Origin: JADFNO01 sp965369945
GTDB lineage: Bacteria; Planctomycetota; Phycisphaerae; Phycisphaerales; SM1A02
Direction of reading: 5' to 3'
DNA: 52,040 nucleotides
NCBI GenBank assembly: GCA_965369945.1
Contig: CBDUST010000002.1
Location: 1 to 52,040 of the forward strand
In this document: piece after piece, positions 1 to 7,851 of the stretch
Layout of the letters: the number at the start of each line of letters is the position of its first letter
Position numbering within the stretch: position 1 is the first letter of the stretch
Program-made: the position numbers and the translations under genes
Notes under the pieces: generated by a model
What the model saw: only the letters and a program-made list of their open reading frames with translations
The model's database searches: none
What the model was told of the DNA's origin: nothing

Positions 1-177
1 CCCCGGGGCAAGGGGGGAGTGGCACGGAACAACCCGAACCCCAAAGTGGCCCGGCCTGGGCTCTCCCTGAGCCCAGGCCGGCAATGTAGGTACGCAGTAA
101 GAAGAGTCGTCAGGTCAAGAGGCATCGCCATATCGGCGACGATTATGGGACTGCCCGTTCCGCAGTCTCGCTTCGCT
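1..177. other. Non-coding left edge with a strong hairpin
   Basis: No convincing gene is seen here. The stretch lies downstream of the minus-strand fibro-slime gene and holds the perfect inverted repeat listed separately at 51-81. A plus-strand open frame covers most of it, but it runs antisense into the 3' end of the fibro-slime gene and has no recognisable domain or ribosome site. Confidence 0.5.
51..81 (-). terminator. Perfect 13-bp inverted repeat, probable transcription end of the fibro-slime gene
   Basis: The arms CCGGCCTGGGCTC (51-63) and GAGCCCAGGCCGG (69-81) are exact reverse complements around a 5-base loop. It lies about 100 bases past the TAG stop of the minus-strand gene ending at 178. 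No long U tract follows on the minus strand, only ACTTTGG a few bases on, so it would be a weak intrinsic terminator or an RNA-stabilising hairpin. The structure is seen directly; the role is inferred. Confidence 0.55.
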
Positions 178-1686
178 CTAGTCGAACATCGCGGTAACCG
201 AGGGCATCACATCATCCGTCGAAAGCACCAGGTTCGTTCGCAGATTGAAGATCGCCTGGGACGACTGCCGCTGGGCGTAAAACAACTGGAAGTGATAGGT
301 CTCAGCGTCCACGAGGGTCAGGCGGTCCAGCGAGATGTACTGGGACGTGCTGTCCCCGATGCCGCCGATGTCCAGGACTAGCTTCCCGTCGATGAACAGC
401 CACATGTCATCGGTTCCGTTGAACTCAACAAACTGGCCGGCACACTGCTCATAGACGAACTCGGCGTCGATGGCGTAGGTAAAGTAGTGGTTGTTGCTAC
501 CCCCCTGGTTCCCCAACAACTGCCCATCGATCGGATGGAAGTCAGCGCTCAGGAAGGAGTAGACGCCCAAGCCGTCGCGCGTGACGGTGATCCGGTGCAT
601 GCCGGAGACGTTCACCCCCGGCACGTCGTCGTACCACTCGTCGAACGTGGCCGCGGAGAGGATTCCACCGCTACTGATGGAGCCGGCGACACCTTCCGTG
701 TCGGTCACACCATTGCCGCAAACATCAAAGGAGGCACCGTTACGGTCGAGGTGGAATTCGGACGTGTTGCTCATGTCAACCGTTCCGCCCACGAACGTAC
801 CGTAGAACTCGGCATTGTTGCGCAGGTGAAACAACCCGTCGGGCGAAATCACCCTCGCACAGAGAATAGCGCCGTCCTGTACGTCGATGTGATTCGTGCC
901 CAGGTTATAGATAGTAAAGGCGGCTGGGTTGCCGTTGAAGTTGACCTCCGATTGATCCTGGAAGTGTGTGTTCCCCTTCACGTACAGGGTCACCGAGGCG
1001 CCGGAAAGCAGTTCAAATACTGTCCCCTGGTTCTGAACCGTGAAATCCACCTCGCACAGAATGGTGACGTTACCGTCAATTTGGATACGGTGCTGCCCGC
1101 CAACCTCGAACGTGTTGCAGTGGATGTCGCCGGTGATGACCGTGGTGCCGTTGCCCGAGTAGACGACCTGATCGATCAGGGGCGGTAATCCCACAGGCTC
1201 GGTGAGCACCGGCATGGTTGAACCGGTGACGAACGTCGGCGCTGGGCCGACGTTGGCCCCGCCGTAGGGGCCAATGGAGGAATCGTACGTATCCGAGAAT
1301 GCCCCATTAAGAAACGTCGGCGCGCTCACCACAAAGACCGGAGCCCCAGGTAGATAGATATTCGGGGCAATCGGACGACTGGCGGCGTCTGTCCACTGGG
1401 TATCGACCCGAAAGCCGTTACCCACAAAGACGGGGTGCCCGTCCGCGCCCAGATCCAAGCCCACGTTGCCCGCATAATGACCCAGACCCGCGGCAGGGAT
1501 GACGTCAAAGTCCGGATGAGCTGCGGTGAAGTCGCGGATCGTCCCGGCCAACCGGATCTCGTCCGGCGGCGCTTGGACCACGCCGGTGGAAGTGGGAACG
1601 AGCGATTCCGGCAGTGAGAACGAGAACACGCCGGCCAGCGAAAGGATGCCGTACGTCAAAACAGTCGTTGCTCGCGGTGATCGCAT
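178..1686 (-). CDS. Secreted fibro-slime domain protein with an inserted DUF7305-like segment
   Basis: A 502-residue protein starting at ATG 1686 with a hydrophobic signal segment (residues about 8-28). The fibro-slime signature begins at about residue 44 (AGTIRDFTAAHPDFD) and resumes only after about residue 340 (FDEWYDDVPGVN, then DDMWLFIDGKLVLDIGG and FQLFYAQRQSSQAIF). Between the halves, at about 165-320, sits a beta-rich segment ending NNAEFYGTFVGGTVDM. This resembles DUF7305, a domain common in PilX-type pilus-associated proteins. Fibro-slime domains occur in cell-surface and extracellular adhesive proteins. The gene is the last in the minus-strand secretion/pilus region, about 300 bases after the NHL gene. 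A role as surface adhesin or client of that machine is inference. I saw no PEP-CTERM or sortase signal at the C-terminus. Confidence 0.75.
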   Translation of the reverse strand: MRSPRATTVLTYGILSLAGVFSFSLPESLVPTSTGVVQAPPDEIRLAGTIRDFTAAHPDFDVIPAAGLGHYAGNVGLDLGADGHPVFVGNGFRVDTQWTDAASRPIAPNIYLPGAPVFVVSAPTFLNGAFSDTYDSSIGPYGGANVGPAPTFVTGSTMPVLTEPVGLPPLIDQVVYSGNGTTVITGDIHCNTFEVGGQHRIQIDGNVTILCEVDFTVQNQGTVFELLSGASVTLYVKGNTHFQDQSEVNFNGNPAAFTIYNLGTNHIDVQDGAILCARVISPDGLFHLRNNAEFYGTFVGGTVDMSNTSEFHLDRNGASFDVCGNGVTDTEGVAGSISSGGILSAATFDEWYDDVPGVNVSGMHRITVTRDGLGVYSFLSADFHPIDGQLLGNQGGSNNHYFTYAIDAEFVYEQCAGQFVEFNGTDDMWLFIDGKLVLDIGGIGDSTSQYISLDRLTLVDAETYHFQLFYAQRQSSQAIFNLRTNLVLSTDDVMPSVTAMFD

Positions 1687-1984
1687 ATCTTCTTCCTTTT
1701 CCCTAGGCAGGGGTCAGACACGACGTGTCAATTCCGCCGGGACAGGACTTGAACGTACGATTCGTCGGCGTGGTTCCAAATCCCCTGCAATCTGAATCGA
1801 GCTCTCGGTAGCGACTGGTTGATCTCGGCTGATCCCGGGCGACTTTGCGGGTATTGCCGGTTGTGCCGGGGGTGCCGGTTGTGCCGTGTGTACAACCGAT
1901 CTCCTGTCTCTACGGCTCGTCCGGGTGCGAGATGCTGATGCGCGAGCACGGGCGTCCCGGAGGTTCCGGACGTCCCGGGCGTCG
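1687..1984. other. Intergenic region with short direct repeats
   Basis: About 300 bases between the NHL gene and the fibro-slime gene. It contains repeated TGCCGGTTGTGCCG-like units near 1857-1892 and GTCCCGGA-like units near 1955-1980. A minus-strand open frame of 93 codons reflects the repeats (His/Arg/Pro rich) and matches nothing I recognise. The promoter of the fibro-slime gene would have to lie here, but I cannot point to clear -35/-10 boxes. Confidence 0.4.
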
Positions 1985-4618
1985 CTACTGGGGCTCGACT
2001 TCCTGCCAACTGACGATGCGAGAAATGAGGGGCACGTCCACAGAGCGGATCCTGTGATTCACGGTATCGGCGATGTATAGGACGCCGGGGTCGCCCGCCT
2101 TGAATCCGACGCCGACCGGCAAGTTGAGCTGCGCGAGCGTGGCGTCGCCGCCGTCACCGCTGTAGCCGGCGATCCCGTTGCCCGCAACGGTCGTGATGGT
2201 TCCGCCGGAGACCCTGCGGATGACGCTGTTACCGGAATCGGCGATGTAGAACTTGCCGGTGGAATCAACGAATACCCGCGCGGGCTGATTCAAGTCAGCC
2301 GCCGTGGCGAGCCCGCCGTCGCCGGAGTAGCCGACGGTGGTGGTGCCCGCGACAATGGTGATAATGCCGGTGGCCACCACGACTTTGCGAATGGAAGCGC
2401 CACCGGAATCCGCGATGTAAACGTCATCGTTGGAGTCCACGGCTACGCCCTCGGGCTTATTGAGTTGAGCTGCCGTGGCCAGCCCCCCATTGCCGGTGTT
2501 ACCCGGGGTGCCAGTGCCCGCGAAGGTTTCGAACGTGGGGCCGGCCACCGTATACTTAACGATTCGGCTGTTTGACGCATCACTATCGGCTACATATACG
2601 TTACCCACGCTATCCACGGCAACGCCGCTGGGGCTGAGCAGCATGACGTCATCATTTGGATCAGCAGGATCAAACTCCGAGCCGCTGCCAATTAGTGTCG
2701 TAATTATCCCGGTACCCACATCGACCTTTCGTGCCCGGCCCTGAGCCTGACAGGCGATGTAAAGGTTGCCCGCGGCGTCAACTGCGACATCGTCTGGCTG
2801 CTGGAGAAAGGCGTCGGTGGCCAACCCGCCATCACCTATGCCGCTCATCAGCCCAGGTATCCCGGCCGCGACGGTGATCACCCCAGTTCCTGAGGCGATC
2901 TTGCGGATCACGTGATTCAGGCTGTCCGCAAGGAATAGATCATCAGAAGCATCCACGAAGAGCCCGCGCGGCTCGTTCATATCGGCTGAGGTCGCAGCCC
3001 CGCCGTCACCGGAGTAGGCAGCACTACCGGTTCCGCCATAGGTTGAAATATTGCCAGTGCCTATATCGATCTTGCGGATCCGATGATTCATCGTGTCGCC
3101 GATGAACACATCTCCCGCCGAATCGACGGCTACATATTCTGGTTTGTCGATCTGGGCTGCGGTGGCCGGCCCACTGTCGCCGCTGAATCCCGCGACGCCC
3201 GTCCCAGCGATGCTATCGATCGTGGAATACTCGGTGAACTTGCGGATCAGGTCGTTGGCGGTATCAGCAATGTAGACATCGTTGGGATCAATGTGGATCG
3301 TGGCATAGATTGAGATCCTGCGGGTATTTGTGGTCGTGGTGACGCCCCAGGTTGCTGTGTAGCCAAGCTGTATTGGGTCGTCGTCGCTATAGCGGGTTTG
3401 ACCTCCGGCGCCGTCGTAGTAGTACTCCTCGCTCGAAGCGTTGAAGGCGAGTGCCAGCCAGTACGTGCCAGCCGTGAGTGATGTCGGTGGTAGATCGAGA
3501 GAAAGCCAGGCCGCAGCGCTCGAGCGCGTCACGGTAATAGTCTCCGCAATGAGCGTGTCCGGCTCACCTGCGGAATCCGTGTAGATCGCGTAGCGCACCT
3601 TCTTGTTGTTCCCGCCGCCCTGATACGCCGTGATGCTGTCGACAATGCCGTCCTGCACAACCGTGACTTGTGTGGCAATCTGCTTCTGATGTACGGCGCT
3701 CTGGGTCGAGCCGAAGATCGTGTCAAAACCGACTGTGCCGGTGGATCCGCCATTGTCGACGACCCAGAGGCCCTTGGGCTTGTTGATCTTGGCGCTGGTG
3801 GCGAGGCCACCGTCGCCGGTATAGCCGGACTGGCCGGTGCCCGCGACAGTGGTAATCGTTCCTCCATCCGTGAACTTGCGAATCGCGGAACTGTCGGTGT
3901 CGGCGATGTAGATGTTGTCGGCGTCGTCGATGCTGATGCCGTGAGGACTCTTGATCTTGGCGGCCGTGGCTGGTCCGCCGTCGCCGGAGAAGCCGCCTGC
4001 CCCGGTACCGGCAATAGTGCTGATGGCGCCGCCGGGTGTGATCTTTCTGATACGGTGATTGACGGTATCTGAGAAGATGACGTTTCCGGCCGAGTCAACG
4101 GCTATTCCGCTTGGCGTGTCGAGCAAGGCGGACGTGGCTGCGCCTCCATCGCCGCCGTAGCCTTGCACGCCGGTACCGGCGATCGTGGAGATGAGTCCCG
4201 TGCCGATATCTACTTTGCGAATGCGATGATTGAACGTGTCGGCGATATAGATGTTGCCGGCACCATCAACCGCGACGTCGTAGGGCGTGTTGGTCCACGC
4301 GGCCGTCGCCAGGGTACCGTCCCCGGTTTGCAGGGACCCGCCGCCGGCCACGGTTGAGATGTCGCCGGTCGCTGCATCCACTTTGCGGATGACGTTGTTA
4401 TCGCGATCGGCAAAGTAGACATCGCCGTTGGAGGCGACCGCGATGCCGTAGGGCGTGAAGATTTGGGCGCTTGCGGCCGGCCCGCCGTCGCCGCTGTAAC
4501 CGGCCGTTCCCGTTCCCGCGAACGTGTCGATGTTCTGGCCAACGACCGGGGAGACGATGCTCAGCAGCCCAATCACGAGCGCGAAACGATTCAATCGACA
4601 ACGGTGAGGGTCATTCAT
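1985..4618 (-). CDS. Secreted NHL-repeat double beta-propeller protein with an inserted beta domain
   Basis: An 877-residue protein. I chose ATG 4618 because it opens a signal peptide (MNDPHRC..FALVIGLLSIVSPVVGQ) and follows the preceding stop by 10 bases; an upstream in-frame start would run through the whole preceding pseudopilin gene. I count twelve NHL repeats of the form P.GIAVD..GN.YIAD..NHRIRKV, each preceded by AGTG..GYSGDGG.A, consistent with two six-bladed propellers. Repeat 5 is interrupted after KPKGLWVVDNG by about 135 residues resembling a beta-sandwich domain found in many secreted proteins (VRYAIYTDSAGEP, AGTYWLALAFN, RISIYATI). The repeat then resumes at DVYIADTANDLIRKF. NHL propellers bind proteins or glycans. 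It is co-oriented with the pseudopilins, so export by that system is plausible but unproven. Confidence 0.85.
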   Translation of the reverse strand: MNDPHRCRLNRFALVIGLLSIVSPVVGQNIDTFAGTGTAGYSGDGGPAASAQIFTPYGIAVASNGDVYFADRDNNVIRKVDAATGDISTVAGGGSLQTGDGTLATAAWTNTPYDVAVDGAGNIYIADTFNHRIRKVDIGTGLISTIAGTGVQGYGGDGGAATSALLDTPSGIAVDSAGNVIFSDTVNHRIRKITPGGAISTIAGTGAGGFSGDGGPATAAKIKSPHGISIDDADNIYIADTDSSAIRKFTDGGTITTVAGTGQSGYTGDGGLATSAKINKPKGLWVVDNGGSTGTVGFDTIFGSTQSAVHQKQIATQVTVVQDGIVDSITAYQGGGNNKKVRYAIYTDSAGEPDTLIAETITVTRSSAAAWLSLDLPPTSLTAGTYWLALAFNASSEEYYYDGAGGQTRYSDDDPIQLGYTATWGVTTTTNTRRISIYATIHIDPNDVYIADTANDLIRKFTEYSTIDSIAGTGVAGFSGDSGPATAAQIDKPEYVAVDSAGDVFIGDTMNHRIRKIDIGTGNISTYGGTGSAAYSGDGGAATSADMNEPRGLFVDASDDLFLADSLNHVIRKIASGTGVITVAAGIPGLMSGIGDGGLATDAFLQQPDDVAVDAAGNLYIACQAQGRARKVDVGTGIITTLIGSGSEFDPADPNDDVMLLSPSGVAVDSVGNVYVADSDASNSRIVKYTVAGPTFETFAGTGTPGNTGNGGLATAAQLNKPEGVAVDSNDDVYIADSGGASIRKVVVATGIITIVAGTTTVGYSGDGGLATAADLNQPARVFVDSTGKFYIADSGNSVIRRVSGGTITTVAGNGIAGYSGDGGDATLAQLNLPVGVGFKAGDPGVLYIADTVNHRIRSVDVPLISRIVSWQEVEPQ

Positions 4619-4628
4619 TGCTTGAGTC

Positions 4629-5021
4629 CTATTCGAGCACAGTTTCAACTTCTCGTCGTGCGTCGCCTGAGCGTCCTTTACTGCGCAGTGTCGTTGGAGG
4701 TCCAGCGACGGAGACGATAACGAGCACCTGCGCCTGGCCGAACGTCGGATCGTTGGCGGGGGTGGCGTCGTCGGAGATCGTGCCAATGGCGCCGTCACCA
4801 TCCTCATCGACGTTGTTCATCAGTTCACGGATGGCCATGTTCATTCCAGCTTCGGCCGCATAGAAGGCCCCGATGGTCTCGATGCGCTTGATCGTCAGAT
4901 CATGATCGCGCGCGCCGCCGATGACGATGCTGATGATGATGAGATTGACCACTACCAGGGCGATGACCATCGAGATGGCGATCGTTGCCCGGCGATGTTG
5001 TGCTTTTGGCATGCGCATCAT
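4629..5021 (-). CDS. PilX/GspK-like minor pilin assembly protein
   Basis: A 130-residue protein whose ATG overlaps the stop of the GspJ-like gene (ATGA, 5021-5018), implying translational coupling. It has one N-terminal membrane segment (about residues 13-36) followed by AFYAAEAGMNMAIREL, the hallmark of the PilX N-terminal domain. The usual G-F-T-L-I-E prepilin cleavage motif is absent; RRATIAISMVIAL takes its place. It is shorter than typical PilX or GspK proteins and has an acidic NVDEDGDGAIG stretch that could bind calcium. By position it is the tip or minor-pilin component of the operon. Confidence 0.7.
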   Translation of the reverse strand: MMRMPKAQHRRATIAISMVIALVVVNLIIISIVIGGARDHDLTIKRIETIGAFYAAEAGMNMAIRELMNNVDEDGDGAIGTISDDATPANDPTFGQAQVLVIVSVAGPPTTLRSKGRSGDARREVETVLE

Positions 5022-5572
5022 GTCCCGCCTCCACTCATCGTCGAGCGAACGAACAGTTTCGTGCGCAACGACGTGCTGACGCCGCCGCGCTGTAACGTGA
5101 GATCAAGCTCGATGCGTCGAATGGGATCACACGCGACGCCGGTAAGGGTTGCCCCCAGCGCTGCGTTATCCTCATCGTAGGTTTGTATCGAAAACGCATT
5201 GACGTCGTCCAAGAGATCTCCCAAAGGCGGCCCGCTCGTCGTCAACTGCAGTTTGTTTCCGGTGAGCGACAGCTCACCGTTTGCCCCCCAGGTGATGGAA
5301 GTCGGTGTGACGTCGTTGATATCCGGGGCGACACCGGCTGCCCCGCCGTCCAGCCCCACCTTACGAAGCTCGCGCACGATGCGATCCATGGCCGTGGACG
5401 CTTCGATATGAAGCTGCGCCGTCGTCGCGGCATCGGCATAGCCGTCCACCGCATTGAGGATGAGCAACGACGCGATCGAGCCGATAATCGCCAGAACGAC
5501 GATGGTGGCGATCGCTTCGATGAGCGTGAAGCCGCGGCGCACGTTTCGTGCTGGGCAGCGACGGCGGATCAC
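5018..5572 (-). CDS. GspJ/PilW-like minor pseudopilin
   Basis: A 184-residue protein beginning at GTG 5572, which overlaps the TGA of the preceding pseudopilin as GTGA. An upstream in-frame ATG would lie deep in that gene. The prepilin motif RRGFTLIEA (cleavage after G) is followed by a hydrophobic helix (TIVVLAIIGSIASLLIL). Its length and a region like ASTAMDRIVRELRKVG resemble GspJ/PilW proteins. In such systems GspI, GspJ and GspK form the pseudopilus tip, and the order H-I-J-K-like here matches that arrangement. Confidence 0.72.
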   Translation of the reverse strand: MIRRRCPARNVRRGFTLIEAIATIVVLAIIGSIASLLILNAVDGYADAATTAQLHIEASTAMDRIVRELRKVGLDGGAAGVAPDINDVTPTSITWGANGELSLTGNKLQLTTSGPPLGDLLDDVNAFSIQTYDEDNAALGATLTGVACDPIRRIELDLTLQRGGVSTSLRTKLFVRSTMSGGGT

Positions 5573-5997
5573 GGCGTGTACTCCGTGAGGACGGTCGATA
5601 TGGGCAGCGTCCGCGCCGTACCCTCGCCGTCCGTCCATCCGACTTGGACGGTGACGTTCATATAGCCGCTGCCAGCTGTGACCAGGTCAGCCAGCGTCTC
5701 GTTGAACGAGACGGAGCGTGTAAAGGCCGGGTAGCCCGCCACGGGGTTTTCCGCCGGGTAGTTTCCAGTGACGAGGTAGGCGTAGCCGCGGGTCGTGCTA
5801 TGTCGATCCGCGATAACGTCCTCGAGCTTCTCGACGGCCAACCATCTCGCGGTCGAGAGGAGCATCGGATTCACGCGCTGGACGTGTGCTTCGCGCACGG
5901 TCCAGAGCATCGCGGGGAGGGCGACCGACAGGATGACGATGGCGACGATTGTCTCGATCAGCGAAAAGCCGCGCGGTTGTGTTCTCGATGACGCCAT
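5569..5997 (-). CDS. GspI/PilV-like minor pseudopilin
   Basis: A 142-residue protein starting at ATG 5997, 20 bases after the GspH-like gene. It has the prepilin motif QPRGFSLIETIVAIVILSVA with Glu at +5. The segment STARWLAVEKLEDVIADR resembles the helix that follows the transmembrane part in PilV/GspI proteins. It is a small protein, as expected for GspI. Its stop overlaps the next start. Confidence 0.72.
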   Translation of the reverse strand: MASSRTQPRGFSLIETIVAIVILSVALPAMLWTVREAHVQRVNPMLLSTARWLAVEKLEDVIADRHSTTRGYAYLVTGNYPAENPVAGYPAFTRSVSFNETLADLVTAGSGYMNVTVQVGWTDGEGTARTLPISTVLTEYTP

Positions 5998-6017
5998 GGT
6001 GTGAACGATCCGTGCGA

Positions 6018-6566
6018 TTAGGGCCGTACGTAGGTCACAAATCCGGTGTCGGTTGCCACGTTGACGACGTGGGTGCCGGTCAACGTGACCGACCCCGTGG
6101 CCGCGAGCGGATTCTCGGTTGCGTTCAGCGGCTGGCCGAGCCAGTCAAACCCGATCTCGACGTCGCCGTCAAAACCGACGGCCTGGAGCTGCACGCCGAC
6201 AAACTGATTGACATCGAGCAGCTGGATGAAGTCTTGGCCGGTGGCGGGATCGACGATCACGGCCGCGCTGGCGCGACCGGGAACGCTCGGATCTTCTGCC
6301 AGGACAGACCAGGTCTGAGCGCCCATATCAAAGACGACCCAGGCGCGTGTGCCGGAGGCGACGGCTCGTTGGCGCGCGAAGCTGAGATCGCGCAACAGTT
6401 GCTGGGCAGCCATCGATGCTCGATCGGCGCCGAGCGAGGCGATCGACGGAATCGCCACGATGGCGATCACGCCGATCATGACCATGATCGCGAGGAGTTC
6501 GATAAGACTAAACCCGCCGCCCCGCCGCCGACAGCGGGTTTGGAGATCTGCTCGGTCGACCCTCAC
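6018..6566 (-). CDS. GspH/FimT-like minor pseudopilin
   Basis: A protein of about 182 residues with the prepilin motif GGGFSLIELLAIMVMIGV and the GspH/FimT hallmark MAAQQLLRDLSFARQRAVASG, followed by a beta-rich C-terminal half. The start is uncertain. GTG 6566 lies 10 bases beyond the stop of the preceding gene and is my choice; GTG 6593 and codons further upstream overlap that gene. A decayed relative of this protein lies at 7054-7280. Confidence 0.75.
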   Translation of the reverse strand: MRVDRADLQTRCRRRGGGFSLIELLAIMVMIGVIAIVAIPSIASLGADRASMAAQQLLRDLSFARQRAVASGTRAWVVFDMGAQTWSVLAEDPSVPGRASAAVIVDPATGQDFIQLLDVNQFVGVQLQAVGFDGDVEIGFDWLGQPLNATENPLAATGSVTLTGTHVVNVATDTGFVTYVRP

Positions 6567-6576
6567 TCCGTCCGGC

Positions 6577-7032
6577 TTACCAATCGTTCTCACCGGTCGC
6601 GTTGGTGTTGGCCCAGAATTTACCCGCCGTCTGGTCATACGCCCACCCGTTGGCCGCGACGACAGGCTGAGTCGGCGGAGGCCCAGGGAGCCACGTGCCG
6701 GCTGCGTCGCGAACGGTGTTGTCCTTGTTGTACGGGTTCTCGGGAAGCGCTTCCTGCATCACCATGCCCAACGTCGTCAGCTCGTCGAACGTCGGATACG
6801 TCGGCGGTGGCCCGCTGAGCGCCGTGTTGGCATAGAAACTCGCAACTCCCGCCCGCACGCCGCCGAGAGCGCCCTTGGTGGCCGATACTTTGGCCTGGGT
6901 CACATACTCGAGAAATTGCGACAGCGCGTTCCCGCGCCCAAACACCAGGGTCAGGATCGACAGGACGATGACGACCACAATAAACTCGATCAGCGTGAAG
7001 CCTCGTCGTTTCATCGAAGCAGATTTCGGCAT
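6577..7032 (-). CDS. GspG-like pseudopilin (second copy)
   Basis: A 151-residue protein. ATG 7032 is preferred over TTG 7050. The prepilin motif is KRRGFTLIEFIVVVIVLSIL. It then follows the GspG-like plan seen in its neighbour at 7291-7752: AKVSATKGALGGVRAGVASF, P.Y.T..ELTTLG.VMQEALPENPY and the tail FWANTNATGENDW. Unlike its sister it has FGRGNALSQFL where the other has a PRYFDYAAQ segment. Two GspG-like proteins in one operon may be two alternative or co-polymerising pilins. Confidence 0.75.
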   Translation of the reverse strand: MPKSASMKRRGFTLIEFIVVVIVLSILTLVFGRGNALSQFLEYVTQAKVSATKGALGGVRAGVASFYANTALSGPPPTYPTFDELTTLGMVMQEALPENPYNKDNTVRDAAGTWLPGPPPTQPVVAANGWAYDQTAGKFWANTNATGENDW

Positions 7033-7053
7033 TTCTGAATCCGCTGGCAAGTG

Positions 7054-7280
7054 TCATCGGCCCGTACTCGTTTGGACCCCTTGACGGGCGAAGGTCAGAT
7101 CACCTAACACCTGCGTGGCCACTACGGCCAAGCGAGTATCAGCGGTGAAGGTGATCGCGGGTACCGTCACGGGCGCGCGTATCGCCGCGCACCATCACGG
7201 CGATCAGCTCGATGAGGCCGAATCCCGCCGCCCATCCCTGGACGGCGGGCGATCCAGCAGCTCGTGAGACGGCTCGTCAT
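7054..7280 (-). pseudogene. Frameshifted remnant of a GspH/FimT-like pseudopilin
   Basis: An ATG at 7280 opens a short minus-strand frame reaching ARRPGMGGG. Reading then continues only after a frame change as GFGLIELIAVMV, and after a second change as VTVPAITFTADTRLAV and ATQVLGDLTFARQ, ending at 7054. The pieces align nearly residue for residue with the intact GspH-like protein downstream (GGGFSLIELLAIMV, VAIPSIASLGADRASM, AQQLLRDLSFARQ). The C-terminal beta half is missing. It fills the only sizeable gap between pseudopilin genes. At least two frameshifts plus a truncation make this a pseudogene rather than a single sequencing error. Confidence 0.7.
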
Positions 7281-7290
7281 GCCTTGGCGA

Positions 7291-7752
7291 TCAGAAATCG
7301 TTCTCGCCCGTGGTGTTCGTATTGGCGTAGAAGGTGTACGCCGGTGGAGTCAAGGCGTTGTCCACGTAATACGCCCAGCCGCCGGTACCCGCGATAACGG
7401 GAACGGTGCGGGCCGCGGCCTCCCCAGCGGTCGCCAGGTTGACCACGTTGGGGTTGGCACCGGCGTCGTAGGGATTGTCAGGAATTGCTTCCTGCATCAC
7501 CGTGCCCAGCGCGTTGAGTTGAGCGAGCGTAGGATAGAGGGCCGTGCCGTTCGTGATAACCTCATTGGCCATGAAGTTCGCGATGCCGGCGCGACACCCA
7601 CCCAGTGTGCCCTTGGTCGCCGCGCTCTTGGCCTGAGCGGCGTAGTCGAAGTACCTGGGCAGCGCGACCCCGGCCAGAATCGCCAGGATAACCACAACCG
7701 CAATCAACTCGATCAGCGTGAAGCCTCGTCGCATCATCGAAGTACGTCTCAT
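7291..7752 (-). CDS. GspG-like major pseudopilin
   Basis: A 153-residue protein. ATG 7752 is chosen because GGAAGGAT lies about 9 bases upstream; further in-frame starts exist at 7779 and GTG 7812. The prepilin motif MRRGFTLIELIAVVVILAIL is followed by PRYFDYAAQAKSAATKGTLG, typical of GspG-like pilins, and a C-terminal part rich in Asn-Pro-Tyr and aromatic residues ending TFYANTNTTGENDF. The first pseudopilin after GspF is usually the major one, and its ribosome site is the best in this group. Confidence 0.8.
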   Translation of the reverse strand: MRRTSMMRRGFTLIELIAVVVILAILAGVALPRYFDYAAQAKSAATKGTLGGCRAGIANFMANEVITNGTALYPTLAQLNALGTVMQEAIPDNPYDAGANPNVVNLATAGEAAARTVPVIAGTGGWAYYVDNALTPPAYTFYANTNTTGENDF

Positions 7753-7851
7753 CGTCTGTATCCTTCCAGCAAAAGTCATGAGTTCCTTGTTGCTTGGTCC
7801 AGCCTGAGGCACACACGTGCGTTGCCGGACCCAATTCGTTATCTCTCTTCG

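Noticed and set aside
1728..2009. Small protein gene between the NHL and fibro-slime genes
   Set aside because: The composition follows short DNA repeats, it overlaps the end of the NHL gene and has no recognisable domain.
3529..4098. A second protein gene antiparallel or out of frame within the NHL gene
   Set aside because: It is a shadow frame produced by the GC-rich tandem repeats of the NHL gene, low in hydrophobic pattern and without a ribosome site.
4619..4807. N-terminal extension of the NHL protein to an upstream start
   Set aside because: It would overlap the PilX-like gene completely, is rich in Arg/Pro as expected of an out-of-frame reading, and would bury the signal peptide.
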